A stretch of DNA of 64,000 bases from Limnohabitans_A sp048020265 (lineage in GTDB: Bacteria > Pseudomonadota > Gammaproteobacteria > Burkholderiales > Burkholderiaceae_C): assembly GCF_048020265.1 (NCBI RefSeq), contig NZ_CP171843.1:186001-250000 (forward strand). The letters run 5' to 3'. Shown piece after piece: positions 11,301 to 18,578 of this stretch. Both the position numbers and the translations under genes were made by a program. Below the pieces are notes generated by a model that saw only the letters and a program-made list of their open reading frames with translations, made no database searches and had not been told where the DNA came from. Numbering within the stretch: position 1 is the first letter of the stretch; each line of letters begins with the position of its first letter.

Positions 11301-14300
11301 GGGCACGGGCTACAGCAGCTTCAACTGGCCCGGCAACGGCTTGGGCATCGATGGGTCTGGCGACTGGACGGCCACTCTGAGCGCTCCGGGCAACATCTCC
11401 TTCCGTGTGCAGAACGCGGACACGTTCACCGTGTCGAATTTCAGCTTCACCTCGGCACCGGGCCTGGACACGCTGACCGTGAAAGTGGAAGACGCGCTGA
11501 TCGACATTTCTGCCAACCAGACCCTGGGCAGCGTGTCGGAATATCAGGTCATTGCAGGGGCCAAGCTGAAAGGTACAGCGGTCCAATTGAGCGGTGAAAC
11601 CATCACCGGTGCAGGCGCTGTCGAGGTCACTGGCCTGCAAGCAACGACGAACTTGACGACGATCGATGTGACGGGCACGAAGACGGCGACGGTGACGTCC
11701 AGTATTGAATTTACCGGTGATCTGGACACAGGTTTTGCGGTAACCGTGACCGATGGAGTGACCTTGACAGCTGCGCTGAGCAAGCTGACAGGCCAGACGA
11801 TTGGCGGCGCAGGTTCAGTGGTGGTGACGGGCCTGACGGGCGCTGTCGAACCCGATTTGGATGCGGTGACAGCGGCAGGTGGCGTCACACTGACGCTCAC
11901 GGGTAACACGACGCTGTCGGCCAATGCAACGCTGGGGGCCACCGATTTGACGGTGACGGGCGTCAACGGCGCGGGCTTGGATGTCAGCAACGTCACTGCT
12001 CAGAATTTTGATATCACCTCTGCCGACACGATCACGGTGAACAGCGGCAACGCGCTGACGATCAAAGCCAGCCAGGCCACAGGCTTGGATGTGACAGGCG
12101 AAGGCTCGGTCTCGATCAACTCGCTGGAAGATCAGCAAAACGCCAGCTTCACCAACATCGATGCCAGTACGGTTACGATCAACGTGAGCGATAACGCCAC
12201 GGTGAACTTCACGGGTGATCTGGGCAGCACTAACAACGACGTGGTGGTGGGTACCAGCGCCAGCTTGACGTTAGCGGCAACTCAGGCCAGCGGTCGGTCT
12301 ATTGATGGTTCTGGTGCATTGGTTGTTACAGGGGTCACTGCTGCCACTGATTTGACCAACGTGGTTTTGGGTGGAAGTGCACCGGCTCCGATCAATGGAT
12401 TTACTTCTGATTTCGCATCATTCGACTATGCATATGTGTCTGATGGCTTTACGTATTCGGCTGATACGCAAGAAGCTCTGGCGACAGGGAAGGTTGCAAT
12501 TTCTTCAACCAGTTTAGTGTTGACGGGGCCGTCTGACTCATTTCCCCAAGCCTCAACACAAGCTAATTTCCAATCGTTGGCGGCAGGGTCTGTGAGCTTA
12601 AATTGGTCTATCACAGGTGATCGTGCTGATGATTCTTTATTCATCAGATATACAGATGTAAATGGTGTCGAGCAGACGGTGATGTTGACAAATGCATCTG
12701 GCAGTTTGAGTTCTGTAGGCGTACAACAAGGCTCTGCGTTGGAGTTTTTTGTTGGCATTAATGCAGATGCTGAAGCTGACAGTAATGCTGCGGTGTTGAC
12801 TATTACGGACTTCGTATTTGCGCCTGCTGGCGGTGTGGCTGGTTTATCTTCTGTTGTCGCACGGATTACCGATGCAACGGCTATTGATCATGTGGTTGAT
12901 CTCACGGGCAACAACATGCTGTCAGACGTGAGCACATATGACATTGAAGCCGGTACGCAACTGAAGTTGTCGGCCGCGCAGGCCAATGGCAAGCGGATCG
13001 AAGGGGACGATGCCACATCGCTGGTGACGATTCTTGATCTGCAAAACACGCTGGGTGCAGAGTTCAATATTGACAGCACTGTGGTGGCTACCGCTGTGGC
13101 CACGTTGTCGGGCAATGCGGACTTGACGGCCAATTTGACGGGCGTGGATGTGTTGAATATCACCGGTACAGCGGGCACCTTGACTGTGGGCGAGGCTGCG
13201 ACAGTGGCTGCGGCGACGTACAACGTCAGTGGCTCGGCAGCCTTGTCGCTGAGCGCAGCCGATGCGCACACGGTGCACACCATCACAGCAACAGGCAGTG
13301 GAGCAGTCAGCGTGACAGGCGCAGTGGCAACCACGGCTTATGACTTCAGCGGTGTGACGGCTGCTTCGCGTGCCAATGCGGTGGTGCGCTACACCACGGG
13401 TGGTGCGCTTGCCAACACCACCAATTGGGGGACGGCAGGCCAGTTGACGATCGATGTGGCCACGGGGCAGGTTCTGACGCTGACCGATGCGCAGGCTTCG
13501 GGACAGTACATCCAGGGCGCAGGTGCGGTGGACGTTGTGGCCCTGGCGGCTGACACCGATCTTTCGCACATCTCGGTCGCGGGTGCCAAGACGGCCGATG
13601 TGACCGCGAATTTGGCATTCAACGGCCACCTCGGCGCGTTCGACGTGGCGGTGGTGGCTGGCGCCACGCTCACGGTCGATGGCGACATCGTGAACAACCT
13701 CACGGTTGCGGGTGAGGGTTCGACGGCAGATGCCGCTGGTGGTTCGGTGGTCATCAACGGCTTGTCCACCGATGGTTCGGTCACTTATGACTTTGGCGCC
13801 ATCACGGCCGGTGGTGTGGTGGGCGCGGGCGCTGCCGGTGTTGTGCGCATCGACATTGCTGCGAACACCCAGTTGGCAACGGACACCGACTTGGGCACGG
13901 CCGACATCGCGGTGGCTTCGGGCCAGACCTTGACGCTGTCTGCCGCTCAAGCATCGTTGCGCGACATCACGGGTACGGGCGGCAATGTGCACGTCACTGG
14001 CCTGCAAGCAACGACGAACTTGACGACGATCGATGTGACGGGCACGAAGACGGCGACGGTGACGTCCAGTATTGAGTTCACTGGCGATCTGGACACAGGC
14101 TTTGCAGTGACGGTGGACAGTGGCGTGAGTCTGACGGCTGCGCTGAGCAAGCTGACAGGCCAAACGATTGGTGGTGCAGGTTCGGTGGTGGTGACGGGCC
14201 TGACGGGCAACGCTGTTGATGCCTATCTGGATGCGGTGACAGCGGCAGGTGGCGTCACACTGACGCTCTCGGGCAACACGACGCTGTCCGCCAACGCAAC

Positions 14301-17300
14301 GCTGGGCGCCACCGATTTGACGGTGACGGGTGTCAATGGTGCGGGCTTGGACGTCAGCAACGTCATTGCCCAGAACTTTGACATCACTTCGGCCGACACG
14401 ATCACGGTGAACAGCGGCAACGCGCTGACGATCAAAGCCAGCCAGGCCACAGGCTTGGATGTGACAGGCGAAGGCTCGGTCTCGATCAACTCGCTGGAAG
14501 ATCAGCAAAACGCCAGCTTCACCAACATCGATGCCAGTACGGTTACGATCAACGTGAGCGATAACGCCACGGTGAACTTCACGGGTGATCTGGGCAGCAC
14601 TAACAACGACGTGGTGGTGGGTACCAGCGCCAGCTTGACGTTAGCGGCAACTCAGGCCAGCGGTCGGTCTATTGATGGTTCTGGTGCATTGGTTGTTACA
14701 GGGGTCACTGCTGCCACTGATTTGACCAACGTGGTTTTGGGTGGAAGTGCACCGGCTCCGATCAATGGATTTACTTCTGATTTCGCATCATTCGACTATG
14801 CATATGTGTCTGATGGCTTTACGTATTCGGCTGATACGCAAGAAGCTCTGGCGACAGGGAAGGTTGCAATTTCTTCAACCAGTTTAGTGTTGACGGGGCC
14901 GTCTGACTCATTTCCCCAAGCCTCAACACAAGCTAATTTCCAATCGTTGGCGGCAGGGTCTGTGAGCTTAAATTGGTCTATCACAGGTGATCGTGCTGAT
15001 GATTCTTTATTCATCAGATATACAGATGTAAATGGTGTCGAGCAGACGGTGATGTTGACAAATGCATCTGGCAGTTTGAGTTCTGTAGGCGTACAACAAG
15101 GCTCTGCGTTGGAGTTTTTTGTTGGCATTAATGCAGATGCTGAAGCTGACAGTAATGCTGCGGTGTTGACTATTACGGACTTCGTATTTGCGCCTGCTGG
15201 CGGTGTGGCTGGTTTATCTTCTGTTGTCGCACGGATTACCGATGCAACGGCTATTGATCATGTGGTTGATCTCACGGGCAACAACATGCTGTCAGACGTG
15301 AGCACATATGACATTGAAGCCGGTACGCAACTGAAGTTGTCGGCCGCGCAGGCCAATGGCAAGCGGATCGAAGGGGACGATGCCACATCGCTGGTGACGA
15401 TTCTTGATCTGCAAAACACGCTGGGTGCAGAGTTCAATATTGACAGCACTGTGGTGGCTACCGCTGTGGCCACGTTGTCGGGCAATGCGGACTTGACGGC
15501 CAATTTGACGGGCGTGGATGTGTTGAATATCACCGGTACAGCGGGCACCTTGACTGTGGGCGAGGCTGCGACAGTGGCTGCGGCGACGTACAACGTCAGT
15601 GGCTCGGCAGCCTTGTCGCTGAGCGCAGCCGATGCGCACACGGTGCACACCATCACAGCAACAGGCAGTGGAGCAGTCAGCGTGACAGGCGCAGTGGCAA
15701 CCACGGCTTATGATTTCAGCGCCTTGACTGCTGACTCGAATGCCAATGTGGTGGTGCACTACACCACCACCGGTCCGTTGAATGAGGCAACGAACTGGGG
15801 CACCGCAGGCCAGTTGACCATTGATGTGGGCAATGGACTGATCTTGGCGCTGACCGATGCGCAGGCTTCGGGCCAGTACATCCAGGGTGCAGGCACCGTG
15901 AATTTGTCTACCACCACGCTGACCCAAAACCTGGATGTCACGCACATCTCGAACACCTTGCAGGTGGATGGCAGTGCTTCCGGTGAGTTGAATGTGGGCG
16001 CGTATGCGTTGACCATCAACGCCAGCCAGATTGGCACATTGGCGCTGTCGGGTGCTGGTTCTGTGTTGGTGCAAAACCTGGCTGGTGACAGCAATTTGAC
16101 GAATGTGACCGCCACTACGGTGACGGCCAGCGTCAGCAGCGATGTGGACATTTCGGCCAATACCACCTTGACACGGGTTGATACATACGCGATTGCTGCC
16201 GACCAAACCCTGACGGTGTTGACGTCGCAAACTGCTGCGGGTGTCGCTTTGTCTGGCTCTGGCACAGTGCGTTTCTCTGACAGCGGCACGTTCACGGGGG
16301 CTTGGGCTTCGACGGTTTCGGCAGAAGTGGCGGCGGGTCAGACGCTCACCATCAGCGCCGCGCTGGCCAGTGGCCACACCATTCAGGGTGATGCTGCAGC
16401 GGTGGCCGGCACGGGTGGCTCTGTGGTGATCACGGGGCTGGACGGCTCTTTTTACAACCTGGCGGGTGTGCATGCTGGTGCTGTGGGTGGCGGTACTGCG
16501 GGCACGGTGACGGCCAGTTTGACGGCCGACACCCATCTGGCGCATACCACGGTGTTGGGCGATGTGGCGCTGTCCATCGACGCTACCCATTTGTTGACCA
16601 TGACCGCTGCTCAGGCGGTTGCACGCAGCATCACGGGTGAAGGCTCTGTGACGCTGGATGCCGCTGAAGCGGCCACGCAGTATGACTTCTCTACCGTGGA
16701 TGCCACAGGCACACTGACGGTGGAGTACACCGCTGCAGGTACCGTGAACGGTGCGACGGTGTTCACCGATGTGGATGTGGTGCACTTGGCCAGCGGCGCT
16801 ACTACCTTCACCGCAGCACAAGCCACTGGCCTGAGCTTTACCGGTTCTGCGGTGGGTGCTTCGGTGGTCATCACTGGCTCTGACGGTGTTCAGACACTGG
16901 CGGGTACAGCGGGCAACGATGTCATCGCCACCGGTACCGGTGGCGATGCGGTCGATGTGTTACAGGGTGGCAGCGACCGGTTGGTGTTCAACGGCGAAGC
17001 CAATGACATGACCATCACGGGCTTCCAGCATGGCGACTTGGTTGATGGTGGTGATGTGCTTGATTTCTCTGCGATTGCAGATTTGGGAACAAGCTCTTAC
17101 CGGTCATTCAACTCGTTCAATGGCGGCGCTGTATTCACCGAGACGGTCATTGGTCTGGAACTGGGCTTTGCCGACAGCGCGGTCAACGTGCAGAACTTGT
17201 TTGCGCAGTCCGAGAACTACCTTAACAACAAGATTGACGCTTCCAGCGAGGCCGACATGGTCTTCTTGATCGCCAATTCGGCCGGTACGGCACTGAACGC

Positions 17301-17439
17301 TTGGTACTGGGACGATGGCGCCAACGGTGGCATGACAGACAAGAACGTGACGTCTGCCGAGTTGACGTTGGTGGGCACCATCGCAGGTGGGGATGCTGAC
17401 CAGTTGATCAACTACGTGACGGCTAACTTCATCGTTTAA
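5335..17439 (+). CDS. Giant repetitive type I-secreted surface protein (adhesin or S-layer-like)
   Basis: A 4034-residue protein, the likely substrate of the upstream secretion system. Residues 1-100 resemble a BapA-prefix/LapA-like N-terminal module (LLLELPEHGLLAKVEGFEQI), followed by a hydrophobic stretch and an eight-glycine run near 133-160. Residues 165-380 form a module recurrent in large secreted proteins (GLAIDGYLFGASV, then VITPVTTLINTLAG). Residues 696-1151 are a coiled-coil stalk of 67-residue repeats. The remainder is mostly beta repeats of the form LTLTAAQASG-ITGAG-VVVTGL-TDLSNI. Extra beta-sandwich-like inserts occur near 1936-2042, 2352-2499 and 3142-3289. The C-terminus carries one RTX-like segment (GTAGNDVIATGTGGDAV, about 3857) and ends in hydrophobic NFIV, as expected of a type I signal. 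I saw no cysteine. Adhesion or cell-surface coating is inferred. Confidence 0.85.
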   Translation: MAVSPVSKIKLVVVSADGTKMVLTPAEFARMRLQPGMKVAVLDEATGQSPKGLTAKTQGQDLLLELPEHGLLAKVEGFEQIADLSFAEDIHAITTAQTTGVVYAQAAPATPVATDAGGATAEKAPATASGTAVGGFSLSTLGVILGGLALAGGGGGGGGPSASPAPSVSGLAIDGYLFGASVTRVNGSGNTVTTDANGYFSGLTGTGPIKVTGGIDQSTGQRFEGTMTAPEGSKVITPVTTLINTLAGNGASASQIQAATTEVLTKLGLPTSFNVLAVDPLEQARNGSTEEKAAALEVFKAGVMVATALQVLSGGEADNFAAAAAALTSALDANSTQTGVDLIVSSLGTVAEALNVATDLTSLTAALSTINDIGTVTEVAGAQASVLNQELGYTSTTPTITFTATVNTGTKTVSFGAQDTATGPITVNIDASGTATFVRAGVTAKTGSATVSVPNFADEAAYYKLDVPAASRVIVNVTGGDTADDVFSIDAANALQITLSGNLGTGQDAVFLKIQDTDSAVANSRVLVVNTRGLVGAESVIFDFADVKDKVLLSADSYLANIATIEVKKGEADLRDVFIPEGTVFIVNSGLTLTLAQLLASESISSVTGLGRLTVVLDNISQITNGVLTNLAALNLIGLGAGEEGYVEIKVGDTVVASTQTGSLVSSNTAATNAILAIQGASLPSIPALVDLVDGLQTDVAANTVDILDLADRASALESTVNKLDGLASVTGSVKQQIAAAKTELNDTIDALAARLDADIADLQTDVAANTVDILDLADRASALESTVNKLDGLASVTGSVKQQIAAAKTELNDTIDALAARLDADIADLQTDVAANTVDILDLADRASALESTVNKLDGLASVTGSVKQQIAAAKTELNDTIDALAARLDADIADLQTDVAANTVDILDLADRASALESTVNKLDGLASVTGSVKQQIAAAKTELNDTIDALAARLDADIADLQTDVAANTVDILDLADRASALESTVNKLDGLASVTGSVKQQIAAAKTELNDTIDALAARLDADIADLQTDVAANTVDILDLADRASALESTVNKLDGLASVTGSVKQQIAAAKTELNDTIDALAARLDADIADLQTDVAANTVDILDLADRASALESTVNKLDGLASVTGSVKQQIAAAKTELNDTITALTNAMMGQGVIMTVADLELTDGTEVWLANFRLADTLTNLIGVEITGENSNAEFFTAAKQVTVINSTIGTAAEVTALQARGVDFAASAYDVTSSTASVLVVDMPATVINNANHLRLEGTADFAQALTLLQATNKGNTFIDTVNVSYDRVAGLPIGSNDAVANLNVTGLNVTIGTDVIIDFSAFPFETNIHFVGGKANEIVITPEGMNGEIDFDGGAGSDRLVLVSALANGLVVPRVLTASDTLIGGTGSDTLHIVGTANLTAASISGFETLFMEEGSPSKVVLTKNQLLGFNEITGTTSDTPANSSVIQIADQELVNGEKVQIDLARGLSADIVLSNVAKIEVGTNTTLLLSLSQFDSIGEVVTGTNATVAVTLNGVDLNRNLDISNLVLDPAAAVININLNGYDLVLNADQANGVTLTNSSGLQSSVRIVRPSTGFASGTYNLDGIDLADPIDVTVVVTDLDGNGEFALDVSNNVDVQSQVHAYEIGEGATLTIQSAQVSSKTVTGLAGAGNGAIVVKLGTDNFNLSGIDADPTGVNGVVTSAVVAANVTLHASADLGTFVATTVNTGAALTLTANQATTQTITAVGTGTIAVTAASAATAYNFADLAGADGSKVVVTYATGGTLSTDTVWGDAAGDLTVSIASGQTLTALTSQVDGEYIQGSGNLTVTGFDTVSADATDLSHISAATKMQLSDGVSFTGSFNSSATVTVDTSVNTELRALDITGATGRPNAFVVDDDVTLTMTATQAHQLNVSGTGALVVNDIQNTTDLSGVSVGQLSVSNFTGIFDDANWTDWSNGAALPTFAQDGSTVTLEAGAQISIYVPKAGTISFHYDVVGTGYSSFNWPGNGLGIDGSGDWTATLSAPGNISFRVQNADTFTVSNFSFTSAPGLDTLTVKVEDALIDISANQTLGSVSEYQVIAGAKLKGTAVQLSGETITGAGAVEVTGLQATTNLTTIDVTGTKTATVTSSIEFTGDLDTGFAVTVTDGVTLTAALSKLTGQTIGGAGSVVVTGLTGAVEPDLDAVTAAGGVTLTLTGNTTLSANATLGATDLTVTGVNGAGLDVSNVTAQNFDITSADTITVNSGNALTIKASQATGLDVTGEGSVSINSLEDQQNASFTNIDASTVTINVSDNATVNFTGDLGSTNNDVVVGTSASLTLAATQASGRSIDGSGALVVTGVTAATDLTNVVLGGSAPAPINGFTSDFASFDYAYVSDGFTYSADTQEALATGKVAISSTSLVLTGPSDSFPQASTQANFQSLAAGSVSLNWSITGDRADDSLFIRYTDVNGVEQTVMLTNASGSLSSVGVQQGSALEFFVGINADAEADSNAAVLTITDFVFAPAGGVAGLSSVVARITDATAIDHVVDLTGNNMLSDVSTYDIEAGTQLKLSAAQANGKRIEGDDATSLVTILDLQNTLGAEFNIDSTVVATAVATLSGNADLTANLTGVDVLNITGTAGTLTVGEAATVAAATYNVSGSAALSLSAADAHTVHTITATGSGAVSVTGAVATTAYDFSGVTAASRANAVVRYTTGGALANTTNWGTAGQLTIDVATGQVLTLTDAQASGQYIQGAGAVDVVALAADTDLSHISVAGAKTADVTANLAFNGHLGAFDVAVVAGATLTVDGDIVNNLTVAGEGSTADAAGGSVVINGLSTDGSVTYDFGAITAGGVVGAGAAGVVRIDIAANTQLATDTDLGTADIAVASGQTLTLSAAQASLRDITGTGGNVHVTGLQATTNLTTIDVTGTKTATVTSSIEFTGDLDTGFAVTVDSGVSLTAALSKLTGQTIGGAGSVVVTGLTGNAVDAYLDAVTAAGGVTLTLSGNTTLSANATLGATDLTVTGVNGAGLDVSNVIAQNFDITSADTITVNSGNALTIKASQATGLDVTGEGSVSINSLEDQQNASFTNIDASTVTINVSDNATVNFTGDLGSTNNDVVVGTSASLTLAATQASGRSIDGSGALVVTGVTAATDLTNVVLGGSAPAPINGFTSDFASFDYAYVSDGFTYSADTQEALATGKVAISSTSLVLTGPSDSFPQASTQANFQSLAAGSVSLNWSITGDRADDSLFIRYTDVNGVEQTVMLTNASGSLSSVGVQQGSALEFFVGINADAEADSNAAVLTITDFVFAPAGGVAGLSSVVARITDATAIDHVVDLTGNNMLSDVSTYDIEAGTQLKLSAAQANGKRIEGDDATSLVTILDLQNTLGAEFNIDSTVVATAVATLSGNADLTANLTGVDVLNITGTAGTLTVGEAATVAAATYNVSGSAALSLSAADAHTVHTITATGSGAVSVTGAVATTAYDFSALTADSNANVVVHYTTTGPLNEATNWGTAGQLTIDVGNGLILALTDAQASGQYIQGAGTVNLSTTTLTQNLDVTHISNTLQVDGSASGELNVGAYALTINASQIGTLALSGAGSVLVQNLAGDSNLTNVTATTVTASVSSDVDISANTTLTRVDTYAIAADQTLTVLTSQTAAGVALSGSGTVRFSDSGTFTGAWASTVSAEVAAGQTLTISAALASGHTIQGDAAAVAGTGGSVVITGLDGSFYNLAGVHAGAVGGGTAGTVTASLTADTHLAHTTVLGDVALSIDATHLLTMTAAQAVARSITGEGSVTLDAAEAATQYDFSTVDATGTLTVEYTAAGTVNGATVFTDVDVVHLASGATTFTAAQATGLSFTGSAVGASVVITGSDGVQTLAGTAGNDVIATGTGGDAVDVLQGGSDRLVFNGEANDMTITGFQHGDLVDGGDVLDFSAIADLGTSSYRSFNSFNGGAVFTETVIGLELGFADSAVNVQNLFAQSENYLNNKIDASSEADMVFLIANSAGTALNAWYWDDGANGGMTDKNVTSAELTLVGTIAGGDADQLINYVTANFIV
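7420..8787 (+). repeat. Perfect 201-bp tandem repeat, 6.8 copies, coding for a coiled-coil stalk
   Basis: Copies begin at 7420, 7621, 7822, 8023, 8224 and 8425. A seventh, partial copy of 162 bp runs from 8626 to 8787. All read identical at the nucleotide level, including third codon positions. Each encodes 67 residues with heptad-like hydrophobic spacing (LQTDVAANTVDILDLADRAS, ALESTVNKLDGLASV, VKQQIAAAKTELNDTIDALA), similar to stalks of trimeric autotransporters or phage fibres. Since 201 is divisible by three, gain or loss of copies keeps the frame. Confidence 0.95.
12024..13343 (+). repeat. Long direct repeat, copy 1 (1320 bp) inside the giant gene
   Basis: This stretch recurs at 14394-15713, displaced by 2370 bp, and I found no base difference over 1320 bp. 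Upstream, 11633-12023 also matches 14001-14393 but with scattered substitutions and one extra codon. The exact part encodes about 440 residues of beta repeats plus one AT-richer inserted domain. Confidence 0.88.
14394..15713 (+). repeat. Long direct repeat, copy 2 (1320 bp) inside the giant gene
   Basis: Second copy of the segment at 12024-13343. Identity ends at 15714, where TATGAC of copy 1 becomes TATGAT, after which the two sequences drift apart. Exact identity beside diverged flanks points to recent duplication or gene conversion. Confidence 0.88.
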
Positions 17440-17487
17440 GACCTGTTGAGATTGGTCTGAGCTTCAGCCAGTCTCTGGCCTTCTTCA

Positions 17488-17518
17488 AACCCGCCTCCCA
17501 CAAGGAGGCGGGTTTTTT
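17488..17518 (+). terminator. Intrinsic terminator after the giant gene
   Basis: An 11-bp perfect stem, AACCCGCCTCC (17488-17498) with GGAGGCGGGTT (17504-17514), a 5-base loop and a following T run. It lies 49 bp after the stop codon and would end the secretion/adhesin transcription unit. Confidence 0.9.
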
Positions 17519-17601
17519 ATGAGGAGTACTCCCAATTCAATATGGGGCAATTACCCCTGTTGGTAGGTTTCAGCTGGCAGCATTTTGAGTCAAGGCAAAT
17601 C

Positions 17602-17862
17602 ATGATGGAAGCGTGTTGTGGGCGTTGTGCCAATGTGATGGAGTCAGAGACATCGAGCACTGGACTGCGCTGCGGCTGGCCTTATTACAAGCTCTCACCC
17701 AAGGCCCGCAAGATGCCGAGGCTCGATGTGTTTGAGACGGTGGAGGCCACGGCCTGTTGCGAGCATTTCAAGAAGCCAGGTCCACAGGGCCTGCTGTTTG
17801 CAACGAGCGCCGATGGCCTGATCAGTGCAGGGGAAGCGCGATTTGAGCGACGTATTGCGTGA
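17602..17862 (+). CDS. Small Cys-rich protein of unknown function
   Basis: An 86-residue protein starting MMEACCGRCANVMESETSST. It has six cysteines: CCGRC near the N-terminus, LRCGWPYY in the middle and ACCEHF further on. Spaced Cys pairs with a late CEHF suggest a metal or disulfide site, but I do not recognise a named family. An in-frame ATG at 17542 would add 20 residues, but it lies close behind the terminator and that extension looks non-coding. The gene stands alone between the adhesin terminator and the rhodanese gene. Function unknown. Confidence 0.55.
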   Translation: MMEACCGRCANVMESETSSTGLRCGWPYYKLSPKARKMPRLDVFETVEATACCEHFKKPGPQGLLFATSADGLISAGEARFERRIA

Positions 17863-18082
17863 GGCACTGCTGACGCTTGAGCACCTGCGCCGAGTTTGAA
17901 CTTGGCCCCAAATGCTTGTCATGGTGGGCTGTGTGTGCCGGTTGAGTGACTGCATGTGTCTGGCGGCATGGCTGATTCGGTTATCCAATTGATTTTGATA
18001 GTTGTTTTGCCAATTACCGAGGCGGCTAAGATGCAAGACAGTGATCACCCATCCATCATCTTGAACTTTGAACTTGTTGGCC

Positions 18083-18538
18083 ATGACGATAAATAACCCA
18101 CTTGATCCAACCACACCCGAACAAACCTTGATGGCGGTACAACCTGCCGCCGGTTACGCCGGTGACATTTCGCCCCAGTTGGCCTGGGCCTGGGTGCAGT
18201 CGGGTGAGGCCGAGTTGGTGGATGTGCGCACCGATGCCGAACGCGCCTGGGTGGGCTTTGTGCCTGGTGCCCATGCCCTGGCTTGGAAGCAGTGGCCCGG
18301 CATGGCGATGAACCCGGGTTTTGACTCGGGCGTGCAGGCGCTGGGCGCAGGCGGCAAAAAGCTGGTGCTGCTGTGCCGCAGCGGTGTGCGCTCGATCGCT
18401 GCTGCCCAACGCGCCACCGAGCTGGGCCTGCAGGCTTACAACATCCTTGAAGGCTTTGAGGGTGACCCGGATGAGAATGCCCACCGCGGTCTGCAGGGCG
18501 GTTGGCGTTACCGCGGTCTGCCCTGGCAACAAAGCTGA
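18083..18538 (+). CDS. Rhodanese-like domain protein
   Basis: A 151-residue single-domain rhodanese. The fold is recognisable from LAWAWVQSGEAELVDVRTDAE (near 33-53) and the active-site loop CRSGVRS, with catalytic Cys98, followed by GLQAYNILEGFEGDPDENAHR. Such proteins move sulfane sulfur from donors such as thiosulfate to acceptors in the cytoplasm; the physiological partner is not evident here. The ATG at 18083 is preferred. An upstream TTG at 18068 in the same frame would add five residues. The gene converges on the amidase gene that follows. Confidence 0.85.
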   Translation: MTINNPLDPTTPEQTLMAVQPAAGYAGDISPQLAWAWVQSGEAELVDVRTDAERAWVGFVPGAHALAWKQWPGMAMNPGFDSGVQALGAGGKKLVLLCRSGVRSIAAAQRATELGLQAYNILEGFEGDPDENAHRGLQGGWRYRGLPWQQS

Positions 18539-18578
18539 GTGCTTGGCGCAACGCCCCAGATGGGGTGTTGCTGTGTCT

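Noticed and set aside
5344..16821. Very long open frames on the minus strand opposite the giant gene (for example 661, 573, 528 and 509 codons)
   Set aside because: They are frame shadows of a repetitive GC-rich coding sequence; no start context or recognisable domains, and the plus-strand protein is coherent end to end.
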